Below, in pieces: positions 34,044 through 43,805 of a stretch of 64,000 bases of DNA. Origin of the DNA: Bacillus proteolyticus (GTDB lineage: Bacteria > Bacillota > Bacilli > Bacillales > Bacillaceae_G). Under the pieces are notes generated by a model, which saw only the letters and a list, made by a program, of their open reading frames with translations, ran no database searches and was not told where the DNA came from. The position numbers were made by a program, and so were the translations under genes. Positions within the stretch are counted from its first letter, which is position 1. Every line of letters begins with the position of its first letter. The DNA is taken from the NCBI RefSeq assembly GCF_001884065.1, contig NZ_MACH01000138.1, forward strand, positions 1-64,000, written 5' to 3'.

Positions 34044-34389
34044 ACTTTTTCCTACTCCCTAACTTGGCAATATATATTTATACTAATGCCCTGGCTTTTG
34101 TTTTACAAGTACAAAGGAACAGGCTTTATAACCCGTCCCTTTATTTATATAAAACGCCACGCAATAAGCCCCGGATTTCTTATTGGTGTGCGGTAATCAC
34201 CTTCCCTTTATTATTTACAATAGTAATCCAAGTATAAGTGCCAACTGTTAACATGCTTGGAAACAAAAAACTCTTGTTACTTAGCTAACAAAAAAGAGTA
34301 TATATGCTCTTTTTTTCTCCATTTATAAATTGTAGATTTTTTTCTGACAATATTTTATACTAAAGTGGAATGTTGGGGAGGGATTCTAA
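34044..34389. other. Intergenic region between holA and yqzM
   Basis: This spacer carries the holA and yqzM promoters. A minus-strand hairpin at about 34112-34141 pairs AAAGGGACGG with CTGTTCCTTT using G-U pairs. A second AAAAAGAG/CTCTTTTT hairpin lies near 34289-34315. A short minus-strand frame ends at 34180 and is listed separately. Nothing else is recognised. Confidence 0.45.
34180..34254 (-). other. Short open frame, possible gene remnant
   Basis: A 24-codon minus-strand frame reads MLTVGTYTWITIVNNKGKVI and ends in a TAA. The frame stays open 10 codons further upstream before a TAG at 34285-34287. The alternating hydrophobic composition looks protein-like, but no ribosome-binding site is evident. 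It may be the tail of a lost gene. Confidence 0.3.
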
Positions 34390-34524
34390 ATGAATAATTT
34401 TGAACAAAACGTTCAAAGTAAACGCAATGACGCTATTGATTCAGGGGTAGGATTTATCGTCTCATTTGGTTTTTTCGCAACACTTTTCATCATTGCAACT
34501 GTTATTAAATTTATCGGTTCTTAA
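34390..34524 (+). CDS. yqzM: YqzM family small membrane protein
   Basis: This is a 44-aa protein: a polar N-terminus (NVQSKRNDAIDSGVGF) followed by one membrane segment (FIVSFGFFATLFIIATVIKF). It matches the small YqzM protein found beside comEC in Bacillus. GGGGAGG precedes the ATG at good spacing. The function is unknown. Confidence 0.88.
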   Translation: MNNFEQNVQSKRNDAIDSGVGFIVSFGFFATLFIIATVIKFIGS

Positions 34525-34556
34525 AGGCTGCCGCTTAATGGCAGTCTTCTTTTTTA
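34525..34556. terminator. Terminator between yqzM and comEC
   Basis: CTGCC and GGCAG pair around GCTTAAT, with CTTCTTTTTT to the right. Convergent genes end on each side. Confidence 0.75.
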
Positions 34557-36875
34557 TCTATTATGTGTTTCATCATATGTGATTTTACTGCGAAAGGTTC
34601 CTTTTTCCCCTTTAAAAACATAAGAAATGGCACCTTGCTTATCTGTGCGCCATATTTCAATACCATCCTTCTTAAAACCCTCTATAACTTCCTTATGCGG
34701 GTGCCCATACCTATTGCGCTCTCCAGCTGAAATAATCGCTACACTCGGCTGCACAAGGCTCAAAAAAGGTTCGGTAGATGACGTTTTACTCCCATGATGC
34801 GCAACCTTCAAAATGTCAGCCCGCAACTCCGGATATGTTGATACTACAAGCCGTTCACCTTCTTCTTCTAGGTCACCCGTGAATAACCATGTTAACCCTC
34901 CTAATTTCGCCCATATTACAACCGAAGAATCATTTTCTCCTTTTTCTTTTCCTTTTGGAGCTAACACAAAAAATTCTGCTTCATTTACTCTCCAGCTCTC
35001 ACCCTCTCCTACTACACTTACCTTCACTCTCTTTGCTAACGCTTGTTTCTTTAACGCTTTTTCTAATACAGCATCTTGGTCTTTTCTCCCAAATACAACT
35101 TCTTTTATAGTAATAGATGATAATAAATCCTGTGCAGCACCTATATGATCCGCATCTCCATGCGTTACAATTAATTTATCAATTGTTTTAATACCTTCCT
35201 TTTGTAAAAAAGGAATAAGAATATCATGTCCAACAGAAAATTCATGCTTTTTTTCTTGCCACGCCTCCTTCTTGATATGAAGCGCTCCACCTGTATCAAT
35301 AAGATAAACCCCTTTATCGTACGGGAGACGAATTAATATCGCATCTCCCTGTCCAACATCAAGAAATGTAACACTCCCACTTTCGCGAAAATATGGTGAT
35401 ACATAATGACACGTACAAATAAAAAGAAATACGCCTACAACCATGAAAAAAATCCTTTGGGATATTCTCTTTTCCCAAAACACCAATATGCTAATAATGC
35501 TAAAACAATATATAATCACAAGAATTAAGGGTGTTTGGCCGAAAGTAAGGCGGATAAACGGGAAATTTTCACAGTAGCTTAAAAAATTATTAGAAACGGT
35601 TAAACATATCGATAATACATATGCAATTCCTTTCGCAAGAAATGGAATGATTGGCGTACATAGAAGGATAACAATGCTACAGGGTAATACAAGAATAGAT
35701 AGAAACGGAACATACAAAAGATTGAGGAAAATACTATAAGGAGAAAAATAACCAAAATGATATAGCAAAATCGGGGTGCTAACGAGCTGTGAAACAACAG
35801 AAATATAAATCGCATTTCGGATTGCTCCGTTACTACGCGCTAGTAATATCGGGGCAGATAACAGTAAGGCAAAGCTACCTACAAATGAAAACTGGAATCC
35901 AATATTGAAAATAAGATACGGATCGTATATAAGCATACATATAGCCGTTATACTTAATGCATCTAAGCTAGATAAGCGAACAGAACATATGAAAGCTACT
36001 AGTAACAATACTCCTGTTATAGAAGCCCTTACGACAGACGGTGATGCACCTGCTATAATCATATACAGAGGAATACAAACTATAAGACATACTGTTGCTC
36101 TCTCCTTCGTTACACCACTTCTTAGTAAAACAAAATACATTATAACTATCAGCAGTACGATATGCGAACCTGAAATTGCCAACAGATGTATAAGACCAAA
36201 TTGTTGATATTGTTCTTCTACTTCAAACGACATTTGTTGTCGATCTCCAAATAATAATGCGTTCATAAAAGCACCTGACTGTTCCGGAAATATTTCTGTA
36301 ACTTTCGAGATTACTTGTTGCCTAAAAAAGAAAATCCACTGCACGAGAGACAACGATGTTTTATGACATTCAGAAATATCTATCACATTGAATATAAAAT
36401 GTATTTTTTGCTGGTATAAATAATCACGATAATCAAAAGCATGAAAATTTCTGGCAGTTTGCGGTTCTTGCTTCTCCCCTTTAAATGTACATGCTATTCC
36501 TGCAAATAATTGGCGCAATTGCTCCTTTTCTGATACAGATTGAATTTTATAGTTCAACTGCACTATATTCTCATTTTGATCTTTAATTTGAAAAGAAAGG
36601 CGATTCCCATTAATAAAAGGTGTATTTTGTATAACACCTCGTGTAACTTCGTAGGACTCTCCTAGAGGCTTATTTTGACTTTGAACATATGCGGTATACA
36701 TAGCGCCACTAAAACACGCTAACATACAAATGGTGAAGGTTATATGAGAAGTACGATACAAATAAAATAAAACATAACCAACGAAACAACAAGCAGTCAA
36801 CAAATACGACGAGGAAAAGGCAATTGCAATCCCCATTATAAACGAGATTGCAACATAGCCCCATTGTCCCTGCAA
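34554..36875 (-). CDS. comEC: DNA uptake channel ComEC
   Basis: ComEC forms the inner-membrane channel for single-stranded DNA in transformation. The 773-aa protein has several N-terminal membrane segments with a DUF4131/OB-like outside domain, the Competence multispanning domain (about 210-480) including NALLFGDR and LLAISGSHIVLL, and a C-terminal metallo-beta-lactamase-like domain. The latter has THGDADHIGAA and VAHHGSKTSS, so a nuclease activity is plausible. The start is a TTG after AAGGAG. No interruption is seen. Confidence 0.94.
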   Translation of the reverse strand: MQGQWGYVAISFIMGIAIAFSSSYLLTACCFVGYVLFYLYRTSHITFTICMLACFSGAMYTAYVQSQNKPLGESYEVTRGVIQNTPFINGNRLSFQIKDQNENIVQLNYKIQSVSEKEQLRQLFAGIACTFKGEKQEPQTARNFHAFDYRDYLYQQKIHFIFNVIDISECHKTSLSLVQWIFFFRQQVISKVTEIFPEQSGAFMNALLFGDRQQMSFEVEEQYQQFGLIHLLAISGSHIVLLIVIMYFVLLRSGVTKERATVCLIVCIPLYMIIAGASPSVVRASITGVLLLVAFICSVRLSSLDALSITAICMLIYDPYLIFNIGFQFSFVGSFALLLSAPILLARSNGAIRNAIYISVVSQLVSTPILLYHFGYFSPYSIFLNLLYVPFLSILVLPCSIVILLCTPIIPFLAKGIAYVLSICLTVSNNFLSYCENFPFIRLTFGQTPLILVIIYCFSIISILVFWEKRISQRIFFMVVGVFLFICTCHYVSPYFRESGSVTFLDVGQGDAILIRLPYDKGVYLIDTGGALHIKKEAWQEKKHEFSVGHDILIPFLQKEGIKTIDKLIVTHGDADHIGAAQDLLSSITIKEVVFGRKDQDAVLEKALKKQALAKRVKVSVVGEGESWRVNEAEFFVLAPKGKEKGENDSSVVIWAKLGGLTWLFTGDLEEEGERLVVSTYPELRADILKVAHHGSKTSSTEPFLSLVQPSVAIISAGERNRYGHPHKEVIEGFKKDGIEIWRTDKQGAISYVFKGEKGTFRSKITYDETHNR

Positions 36876-36889
36876 CTCATATCCACTCC

Positions 36890-37447
36890 TTATAGCATCA
36901 TTTTTACTTTAGTGAATACATGCTGTAATTCTTCCATTGACAAACTATCTTTTTCGAAAGATGAGAATAGTTCTTTTAACTGCAAATGACGCTCTTGCTC
37001 CTCTAGCGAGGCAATATCATATTCTAGCGGAACGTGTTTCACTGTCACATTTGCTTGTTCAAACAACTCTATGGCATACGGATGGTTTTTATAATCCTGT
37101 GCATAATAAACTGCTGTAATACCACTTTGAATAATCGCTTTGCAACATTGCAAACAAGGGAAATGCGTAACATATATTTCCGATTCCTCTGTTTTCACAC
37201 CAAACTTCGCACATTGCAATAAAGCATTCATTTCAGCATGAATTGTACGAACACAATGATTATCAATGACATAGCAACCATCGTCTATACAATGCACACC
37301 ACCTTTAATTGAACCGTTATATCCGCCAGCAATAATTCGTTTATCACGAACGATTGTCGCTCCTACCGCAAGCCTTGTGCATGTACTACGCAAAGATAAT
37401 AAATGGCTTTGCGTCATAAAATATTGATCCCATGAAATTCGTTCCAT
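36890..37447 (-). CDS. comEB: ComE operon protein 2, dCMP deaminase family
   Basis: This 185-aa protein has a zinc-dependent deoxycytidylate deaminase fold. The ligands lie in TIHAEMNALLQC (His and catalytic Glu) and FPCLQCCKAI. In B. subtilis comEB is part of the comE operon though dispensable for DNA uptake itself. It lies between comEA and comEC, 14 bases upstream of the latter. Confidence 0.94.
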   Translation of the reverse strand: MERISWDQYFMTQSHLLSLRSTCTRLAVGATIVRDKRIIAGGYNGSIKGGVHCIDDGCYVIDNHCVRTIHAEMNALLQCAKFGVKTEESEIYVTHFPCLQCCKAIIQSGITAVYYAQDYKNHPYAIELFEQANVTVKHVPLEYDIASLEEQERHLQLKELFSSFEKDSLSMEELQHVFTKVKMML

Positions 37448-37509
37448 ATCTTCACCTACTTTTTTGTCTACTTGTAGTGTAGCGAAAAAAGAAAAACTTC
37501 GTCAATCTT

Positions 37510-38109
37510 TTACGGAATAATTATTTGATCTTTTATTTTCTCAAGTGACTTCGTTCCAATCCCGTCAATCTCCAATAAATCTTCTATTTTCTGAAACGGT
37601 CCGTGTTCTTCTCGATATTTCAAAATACTTTCCGCTTTCCGGGAACCAATACCTGTTATTTTTTCAAGTTGTTCTTTAGAAGCTGTATTTATTTGTACTT
37701 TCCCCTCTTTTTTTGAAGAAGCAGCTCCCTCTTGCACTGGTTCATTTTTGCTCGGAATATAAAGAAGCATTTGATCTTGTACAACTTGTGCCAAATTCAC
37801 TTTCTTTACCTCTGCATCCGGTAAAAAACCACCTGCTTTTTCAACCGCATCCTTCACCCGCTCCCCTTCCTTCATTTCATACACACCCTCTTTAAACACA
37901 GCTCCTTTTACATCAATTACAATGGTTTTTTTCTGCTCCTTTGTGCCCAACTCTTTCGGCTTCCCTTTTTTCTCCACCTCTTTCATTTTGACATCTGTTG
38001 TCATAATTGTTTGCTCTGCATGCTGGTTCGTTTTCCAGAAAAGAAGAAAAATTACAGTTCCAATAATAACCACTAATCCCAACCATTTCTTTGGAAAATC
38101 CCACATCAT
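37510..38109 (-). CDS. comEA: DNA receptor ComEA
   Basis: ComEA binds double-stranded DNA outside the membrane and hands it to ComEC. The 199-aa product has one N-terminal membrane segment (about residues 9-26), a SLBB-like domain (around VIDVKGAVFKEGVYEM) and a C-terminal double helix-hairpin-helix domain with ITGIGSRKAESIL and LLEIDGIGTKSLEKI. It is the first gene of comEA-comEB-comEC. Confidence 0.95.
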   Translation of the reverse strand: MMWDFPKKWLGLVVIIGTVIFLLFWKTNQHAEQTIMTTDVKMKEVEKKGKPKELGTKEQKKTIVIDVKGAVFKEGVYEMKEGERVKDAVEKAGGFLPDAEVKKVNLAQVVQDQMLLYIPSKNEPVQEGAASSKKEGKVQINTASKEQLEKITGIGSRKAESILKYREEHGPFQKIEDLLEIDGIGTKSLEKIKDQIIIP

Positions 38110-38186
38110 TTTACACCTCTAATCATAAATTCATAACATCATTCATATTGTTTAGGAGAAAGCCGTTACGAAGGAGGGATGAAACA

Positions 38187-39014
38187 TTGAACATAGGAAT
38201 TATAGGGACAGGGAACATGGGGAATATACTAATCGATGCATTTTTAGAAACCCGTGCTGTCAAACCTTCGTGCCTTACTATTATTAATCGGACGCCTGCC
38301 AAAGCATATCATATAAAGGAAAAATACCCTTCTGTTCATATAGCCAAAACAATCCAAGAGGTAATCGAACACTCCCAGCTTATTTTCATTTGCGTAAAAC
38401 CGATAGATATATACCCTATCCTACAAAAATACGCTGAACATTTTTCAGATGAAAAGTGCTTAGTTTCTATTACAAGCCCAATATCTCCATCACAATTAGA
38501 AACGCTTATACCTTGCCATATCGCACGAATCATTCCAAGTATTACAAACCGTGCTTTATCTGGCGCATCACTATTTACATTTGGAAATAACTGCTCTGAA
38601 GAATGGAAACAAAAACTACTTCATCTATTCAAAAACATTTCTACTCCCCTTGTTATAGAAGAAGATATAACGCGCGTTTCATCTGATATAGCAAGCTGTG
38701 GCCCTGCTTTTTTTAGTTATTTATTACAATGTTTTATTAACGCTGCTGTAGATAAAACAAACATTACACATGAAGAAGCCACTACTTTAGTAAGTGAAAT
38801 GGTCATTGGAATGGGGAAGTTACTTGAAAAAGAAATTTTCACATTACCTACTTTACAAGAAAAGGTATGTGTCAAAGGCGGCGTTACAGGAGAAGGTATT
38901 CGTGTTTTAGAAGAACATGTTGGGGATATGTTTCATAAATTAATCGAACGGACACATGAGAAATTTGATGAAGATTTAAAATGCGTTGAGCAGCAATTCA
39001 ATAAACACACATAA
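38187..39014 (+). CDS. comER: ComER, late competence protein (ProC-like)
   Basis: This protein of the pyrroline-5-carboxylate reductase family has the N-terminal dinucleotide-binding motif IGIIGTGNMGNIL and a C-terminal helical domain with CVKGGVTGEGIRVLE. It is transcribed divergently from comEA, the classical arrangement. I choose the TTG at 38187, nine bases after AAGGAGG; an upstream ATG at 38091 would read into comEA and lacks family similarity. Length is 275 aa. In B. subtilis it has been linked to sporulation and biofilm control. Confidence 0.92.
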   Translation: MNIGIIGTGNMGNILIDAFLETRAVKPSCLTIINRTPAKAYHIKEKYPSVHIAKTIQEVIEHSQLIFICVKPIDIYPILQKYAEHFSDEKCLVSITSPISPSQLETLIPCHIARIIPSITNRALSGASLFTFGNNCSEEWKQKLLHLFKNISTPLVIEEDITRVSSDIASCGPAFFSYLLQCFINAAVDKTNITHEEATTLVSEMVIGMGKLLEKEIFTLPTLQEKVCVKGGVTGEGIRVLEEHVGDMFHKLIERTHEKFDEDLKCVEQQFNKHT

Positions 39015-39153
39015 TAACTACTCCATCGTAATTCCAAATCCTTTAATTAATACTTATCTTTTTCATGCTACATTTTCACTAAAACTAGCATTTTTACACT
39101 TTACACATATCATCTCTTTATTTTTCTAGAACTAAAACTACATCTTTTCTATA

Positions 39154-39187
39154 AAACAAAAGCAACCTTAGCGGTTGCTTTTGTTTT
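39154..39187. terminator. Terminator between comER and yqeM
   Basis: AAAACAAAAGCAACC and GGTTGCTTTTGTTTT form a 15-bp perfect stem that can serve both convergent genes. Confidence 0.9.
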
Positions 39188-39935
39188 ATCTATTTTTCTT
39201 CGCCATGAAGAAAATACGCTCTGTTTGTTCTGTAACTTCAAGTCGCTCAAAGTCACCAGTCACGCGAAGTACTGTAAAACCAGCTTCTTCAAGCCATTTC
39301 GTTAGCTCTTCAACCTGATATGCACGTTGCACGTGACATTCGTCAAAACGATGATACACATCTTCTTCTGGATCTTGAACAAAGAATGTTAAATCATGTT
39401 CCACACTATCTGATTCTTCTCCAGGGAAGCAGTTCCAAATAAGTGATATTTCTTCGCCATTCACTGTGTACGTTTCATTTTGAAATACATGATGTATTTT
39501 ATATAAAGAGTGTACATCGAATAAAAACAAGCCATCTTGACGTAAATGGTGGAAAACTCTTCTAAATGTTTCTTGTACTCCATCTTCTTGCAATACATAA
39601 TTTAATGAGTCACAAAAGATTGTCACACAATCAAATTCACCAGGAACATCAAGCTCTCTCATGTCCTGTTGGTAAAAAGGAATAAAGTAACCTTCTCCCC
39701 CCAATTTCTGCTGTGCAACAGTTAACATTTCTTCAGATAGATCTACACCAATTAAATCATAACCTTTTCGCACAAGCGGAAGTGTTACGTTACCCGTTCC
39801 ACATGCTACGTCAAGAATTTTTGCCTCTTTCATAGATGCCTGTTGCAAACTTTCCTCTGTGAATTCCACCCATTTATCATAAGGGACATCATTCATCAGT
39901 TCGTCATACAGCAAAGCAAATTGTTCGTATTTCAT
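39186..39935 (-). CDS. yqeM: Class I SAM-dependent methyltransferase YqeM
   Basis: This 249-aa methyltransferase has motif I ILDVACGTGNVTLPL at about residues 40-54, followed by DLIGVDLSEEML and the DMRELDVPGEFDCV segment. The substrate is not known. It is the last gene of the yqeG-yqeM series and overlaps rsfS by 4 bases, linking it to ribosome-related genes. Confidence 0.9.
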   Translation of the reverse strand: MKYEQFALLYDELMNDVPYDKWVEFTEESLQQASMKEAKILDVACGTGNVTLPLVRKGYDLIGVDLSEEMLTVAQQKLGGEGYFIPFYQQDMRELDVPGEFDCVTIFCDSLNYVLQEDGVQETFRRVFHHLRQDGLFLFDVHSLYKIHHVFQNETYTVNGEEISLIWNCFPGEESDSVEHDLTFFVQDPEEDVYHRFDECHVQRAYQVEELTKWLEEAGFTVLRVTGDFERLEVTEQTERIFFMAKKNR

Positions 39936-40288
39936 TGATCTAGCTCATCTGCAATATCTTCACGCGGCACATCGCCCCATAGACGCTCTAAATTATAGTG
40001 ATTACGCTCGTCTTTATGGAATACATGAGCAACCACATCACCAAGATCTACTAAAACCCAACGCGCTTCATCAAAGCCTTCCATACGTTGTACGTTAATT
40101 TCGAACTCATGTGCCTTCGCTTTAATTTCACGTGCAATTGCTTGCACTTGCTTGTCTGAATTTCCGTGACAAATAATAAAATAGTCTGCAATCGGTGAAA
40201 TACCTTGCATATTTAGTACAACCATATCTTCTGCTCTCTTATCATCAGCTGCTTTTGCCGCTAATACTAATAACTCTTTATCTTTCAT
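39932..40288 (-). CDS. rsfS: Ribosomal silencing factor RsfS
   Basis: RsfS (YqeL) binds L14 and blocks subunit joining when nutrients are short. The 118-aa protein shows the family core DYFIICHGNSDKQVQAIA, the WVLVDLGDVVAHVF motif and the YNLERLWGD end. It overlaps yqeK and yqeM by 4 bases on each side. Confidence 0.96.
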   Translation of the reverse strand: MKDKELLVLAAKAADDKRAEDMVVLNMQGISPIADYFIICHGNSDKQVQAIAREIKAKAHEFEINVQRMEGFDEARWVLVDLGDVVAHVFHKDERNHYNLERLWGDVPREDIADELDQ

Positions 40289-40854
40289 TTATTAATTTCC
40301 TCCTTGATAACTGCATTGTATGTTTGGAATGTTAATGGATAAATCGTTTGATCTTTTTCCATTAAAAATTGAATTGTTCGCTTTAAAGCAAACAGTAAAG
40401 CTTGATTTATATCTTTATATGCGAGTTCCCTCGCTTCTTCCACACCAGGAAACTTACGTCCTGGTTCAATGTAATCCGCTACATAAATAACTTTATCTAA
40501 CATTGTCATTTTTTCATGACCACTTGTATGATATGTAATGGCTTGTAGAATTTCAGGATCAGTAATACCTACTTCTTTTTCTACTAAGTATGCCCCAACA
40601 GGTGCATGCCATAACTCTTTGTTATAGTGCAACAAATCCTTCGGCAAAGCTTCTCTCTTAATAATCTCTTCCATTTCTGGAATCGCTCTACATTTTGCAT
40701 AATCGTGAAATATAGCAGCCGTCTCTGCCTTCTTCTCATCTACACCATATGACCGAGCAAGTTCAATCGCTGTTTCCATTACACCAACCGTGTGTATATA
40801 ACGTTTTTCATGCATTTGTTGTTTGACAATGCTAAGTGCTTCCTCACGATTCAT
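40285..40854 (-). CDS. yqeK: HD-domain phosphohydrolase YqeK
   Basis: This is an HD-domain protein whose Gram-positive relatives hydrolyse diadenosine tetraphosphate symmetrically. The HD motif is [10 protein letters not shown], with further metal ligands in HAPVGAYL and [11 protein letters not shown] choose the ATG at 40854 (MNREEAL), about 10 bases after GAGAGGG; the ATG at 40863 lies on the Shine-Dalgarno. That gives 189 aa and an 11-base overlap with nadD. Confidence 0.92.
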   Translation of the reverse strand: MNREEALSIVKQQMHEKRYIHTVGVMETAIELARSYGVDEKKAETAAIFHDYAKCRAIPEMEEIIKREALPKDLLHYNKELWHAPVGAYLVEKEVGITDPEILQAITYHTSGHEKMTMLDKVIYVADYIEPGRKFPGVEEARELAYKDINQALLFALKRTIQFLMEKDQTIYPLTFQTYNAVIKEEINK

Positions 40855-41413
40855 ACAACCCATCCCTCTCGATATATACCTGTACTTTTTCGGGGAGTAA
40901 ATATTTGCACGTTTTCTTCGTCATATATCTCTCACGTAACAAAGAAGAAGAAACTGCAAACTCCGGAATTTCCACTTTTACGATATCATAAGGCGTATGT
41001 AATGTATAACCTGGTCTTGCAACTCCAACGAAAGTCACAAGTTTAAGTAACTTTTCAATGTTATACCACTTCGGCAAATACTCAACCATGTCTCCGCCAA
41101 TAATAAAGTGAAACTGCACATCCGGATACTTCTCCGTTAATTGTACCATAGTATCGTACGTATAAGATGGGCCTTCTCTGTCTAGCTCTTCTAAACAAAT
41201 TGAAAAGTATGCTTCTTCCTCAGTCGCTATTTGCAACATGTTTAATCGACTTTTCACACTCGTAATGTTACGTCCTTGCTTGTGCGGTGGAATTTGATTC
41301 GGTAAAAACCATACCTCTTCCAACCCTAAAGCATGATACACTTCATTTGCAATTAACAAATGCCCATTATGAGGCGGATCAAACGTGCCACCAATAATAC
41401 CAATTTTTCTCAA
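40844..41413 (-). CDS. nadD: Nicotinate-nucleotide adenylyltransferase
   Basis: NadD joins ATP and nicotinate mononucleotide to form deamido-NAD. The nucleotidyltransferase motif [12 protein letters not shown] starts at residue 8, and the second signature appears as [10 protein letters not shown]. Length (189 aa) is normal. It overlaps yqeK and follows yhbY at a distance of 135 bases in which I see no other feature. Confidence 0.96.
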   Translation of the reverse strand: MRKIGIIGGTFDPPHNGHLLIANEVYHALGLEEVWFLPNQIPPHKQGRNITSVKSRLNMLQIATEEEAYFSICLEELDREGPSYTYDTMVQLTEKYPDVQFHFIIGGDMVEYLPKWYNIEKLLKLVTFVGVARPGYTLHTPYDIVKVEIPEFAVSSSLLRERYMTKKTCKYLLPEKVQVYIERDGLYES

Positions 41414-41548
41414 AAGAAACGCTCCTTCCTTTTACATACAGCAACTCTCCTCATAAATATTCGAAGAGAGTCTACCGTTAATAAAAGTTCAATTGGTTTC
41501 ACTTTCTACATATCAAGCGCCTATTACGAAATAACTCACGTATACCTT

Positions 41549-41842
41549 TTATCGTGGAAGCTTAATTTGCTTATTTTCTCTAGATTCTTTGTATAAAACA
41601 ATTGTGCTTCCGATTACTTGAACGATTTCAGCTCGCGCACCTTGTGCAAGTTCTTCTGCAACTTCACGACGATCAAATTCACAGTTTTGTAGTACACTCA
41701 CTTTAAATAGTTCACGAACTTCTAATGCTTCTCCAATTTGTTTCACCATATTTTCATTTACGCCACCTTTTCCAACTTGAAAAATCGGTGTTAAATGATG
41801 TGCCTTTGCACGTAAAAATCTTTTTTGTTTTCCTGTTAACAT
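41549..41842 (-). CDS. yhbY: YhbY/YqeI family RNA-binding protein
   Basis: This 97-aa protein has a CRM fold of IF3-C type that binds pre-50S ribosomal particles. The core is LTGKQKRFLRAKAHHLTPIF and VGKGGVNENMVKQI, with the GxxG loop GKGG. The ATG at 41842 (MLTGKQ) follows TTGGAGG at suitable spacing and overlaps the end of aroE, so this start is preferred over 41857. Confidence 0.93.
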   Translation of the reverse strand: MLTGKQKRFLRAKAHHLTPIFQVGKGGVNENMVKQIGEALEVRELFKVSVLQNCEFDRREVAEELAQGARAEIVQVIGSTIVLYKESRENKQIKLPR

Positions 41843-41846
41843 ATAA

Positions 41847-42680
41847 TTAGCCTCCAAGCTCTCTCATTACTAATTGTTTCATTCTATCAATATTCGGCAC
41901 ACAACCTGTCCACATTTCAAATGCAAGTGCACCTTGATAAACGAACATATCGATTCCATTTTGAATTATTGCACCTTGTTCTTTCGCATCGCCTAAAATT
42001 TTTGTTTCAAATGGATTATAAATAATATCAGAAACAATCGCCCCTTTTTTCAATGAACGAATTTCGAGCGGCGTATGCTCAACATGCGGATGCATACCTA
42101 TCGTTGTTGTTTGAATGATAATATCATATTCCCCTTGAGCTTTTGCTGCGTGTTCTAGCGATAGAGCATGTGAATTAACATTTTCCAAACATCCAGCGAC
42201 AAGATTCTCCGCCTTATCTCTCGTACGATTAGCAATATCAATTGCTGTCACACCTACATCTGCAAGTGAGAAATATATAGCTCGACTAGCACCGCCTGCA
42301 CCGAGCAATAAAATACGTTTCTCTTGAAGCGGCTCTTTACTAATTGACTGTAAGGCACGAACAAAACCAATTCCATCCGTATTATACCCAATCAATTTTC
42401 CATCTCGATGAACTACTGTATTTACCGCACCGATTTGCCTTGCAAGCGGGGCAATCTCATCCAAGTACTCCATAATCGCAACTTTATGCGGAGTCGTGAC
42501 ATTAAATCCGGAAATACCTAATGCTTTCAAACCTTTTACTGCTTCCCCTAGCGCTTCTTCTTCTACAAGAAACGCATGATAATGGGCATCCATATTCAAG
42601 TGTTCAAATGCATCGTTATGCATAATGGGTGATAATGAATGTCCAATTGGATTTCCGATTACACCATATAATTGTTTCAT
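41847..42680 (-). CDS. aroE: Shikimate dehydrogenase (NADP+)
   Basis: AroE reduces 3-dehydroshikimate to shikimate in the aromatic amino acid pathway. The substrate site has [10 protein letters not shown] and FNVTTPHK (catalytic Lys), and the Rossmann domain has [11 protein letters not shown]. Length (277 aa) is normal. It sits between yqeH and yhbY, the usual Bacillus order. Confidence 0.96.
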   Translation of the reverse strand: MKQLYGVIGNPIGHSLSPIMHNDAFEHLNMDAHYHAFLVEEEALGEAVKGLKALGISGFNVTTPHKVAIMEYLDEIAPLARQIGAVNTVVHRDGKLIGYNTDGIGFVRALQSISKEPLQEKRILLLGAGGASRAIYFSLADVGVTAIDIANRTRDKAENLVAGCLENVNSHALSLEHAAKAQGEYDIIIQTTTIGMHPHVEHTPLEIRSLKKGAIVSDIIYNPFETKILGDAKEQGAIIQNGIDMFVYQGALAFEMWTGCVPNIDRMKQLVMRELGG

Positions 42681-42695
42681 AAATCCCTCTCCATA

Positions 42696-43802
42696 TTAAA
42701 TTAAAGATTTACGCAATGAAACACTTACTCCTTTTGGTACATGAGCAACAACTTTTGCTCCTGATTCATTCACAGTAACCCATCCTAATCCAGAGAATAC
42801 AACGTCTGTTTTTGGCTCACGAATATTAAATTCATATTTCACAAACTCAGGCATATTTTCTAATTCTTCTGGTGTCGGTGGATTCAATAATTCTCCAGCG
42901 TGTCTTTCGTACAATTCATCAGCCTTTTCAAGCTTTGTACGATGGATTGTTAAACGGTTTGAGAAATGACAAGTGAATGCACGGCGGCCCCCACTTACAT
43001 AATCAAATCGTGCTAATCCACCAAAGAATAATGTTTGTTCTTCATTTAATTGGAATACCATTGGCTTAACTTCTGTAGTCGGTGTAATAAGCTTTAAGCT
43101 TTGTTTCCCAACATAATGTGCCATTTGATGATGGTTAATAATCCCTGGCGTATCAAATAAAGAAGATTCTTCGTCTAATGGAATATCAATTAAATCAAGT
43201 GTTGTTCCTGGGAAATGTGATGTTGTAATTACATTCTCAGTCTCATCACTAAACTCTTTAATCATACGATTAATAAATGTTGATTTACCAACATTCGTAC
43301 ATCCAACAACATAAACATCTTTACCTTCGCGGTAATACTCAATTGCATCCGCAAGTTCAGTGATTCCTTGCCCTTTAGCTGCACTGATTAAAAAGACATC
43401 TTCTGGTTTTAAACCAAGTTGCTTTGCACTATAGCGCATCCAATGTTTTACTTTATCATGCTTAACTGACTTTGGAATTAAGTCAGCCTTATTCCCAACA
43501 AGTAACACTTTATTATTCCCTACAAAACGATGTAAGCCTGGTAACCAGCTACCATTGAAATCGAAAATATCTACGATTTTAACCACTAATGCGTCTGATT
43601 GTCCAATTCCGTTCAAAATACGAAGGAAATCATCATCTGTTAAAGATACATCTTGAATTTCGTTATAATGTTTCAATCGAAAACAGCGTTGGCAAATTAC
43701 TTGTTCCTTTTCTAAAGATGATGCAGGAGCGTATCCTACTTCATTTTTATTTTCTGTTTGAATTTCTACACCGCAACCAATACATTTAATTGTTTCAGTC
43801 AA
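42696..43802 (-). CDS. yqeH: Ribosome biogenesis GTPase YqeH
   Basis: YqeH is a circularly permuted GTPase needed for 30S assembly. It starts with a zinc finger (CIGC...CQRC). The motif order is permuted: NKADLIP (G4) comes before GCTNVGKSTF (G1) and DTPGI (G3). A C-terminal RNA-binding region follows. The start is a TTG with GGAGG upstream. Length is 368 aa. Confidence 0.95.
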   Translation of the reverse strand: MTETIKCIGCGVEIQTENKNEVGYAPASSLEKEQVICQRCFRLKHYNEIQDVSLTDDDFLRILNGIGQSDALVVKIVDIFDFNGSWLPGLHRFVGNNKVLLVGNKADLIPKSVKHDKVKHWMRYSAKQLGLKPEDVFLISAAKGQGITELADAIEYYREGKDVYVVGCTNVGKSTFINRMIKEFSDETENVITTSHFPGTTLDLIDIPLDEESSLFDTPGIINHHQMAHYVGKQSLKLITPTTEVKPMVFQLNEEQTLFFGGLARFDYVSGGRRAFTCHFSNRLTIHRTKLEKADELYERHAGELLNPPTPEELENMPEFVKYEFNIREPKTDVVFSGLGWVTVNESGAKVVAHVPKGVSVSLRKSLI

Positions 43803-43805
43803 ACT

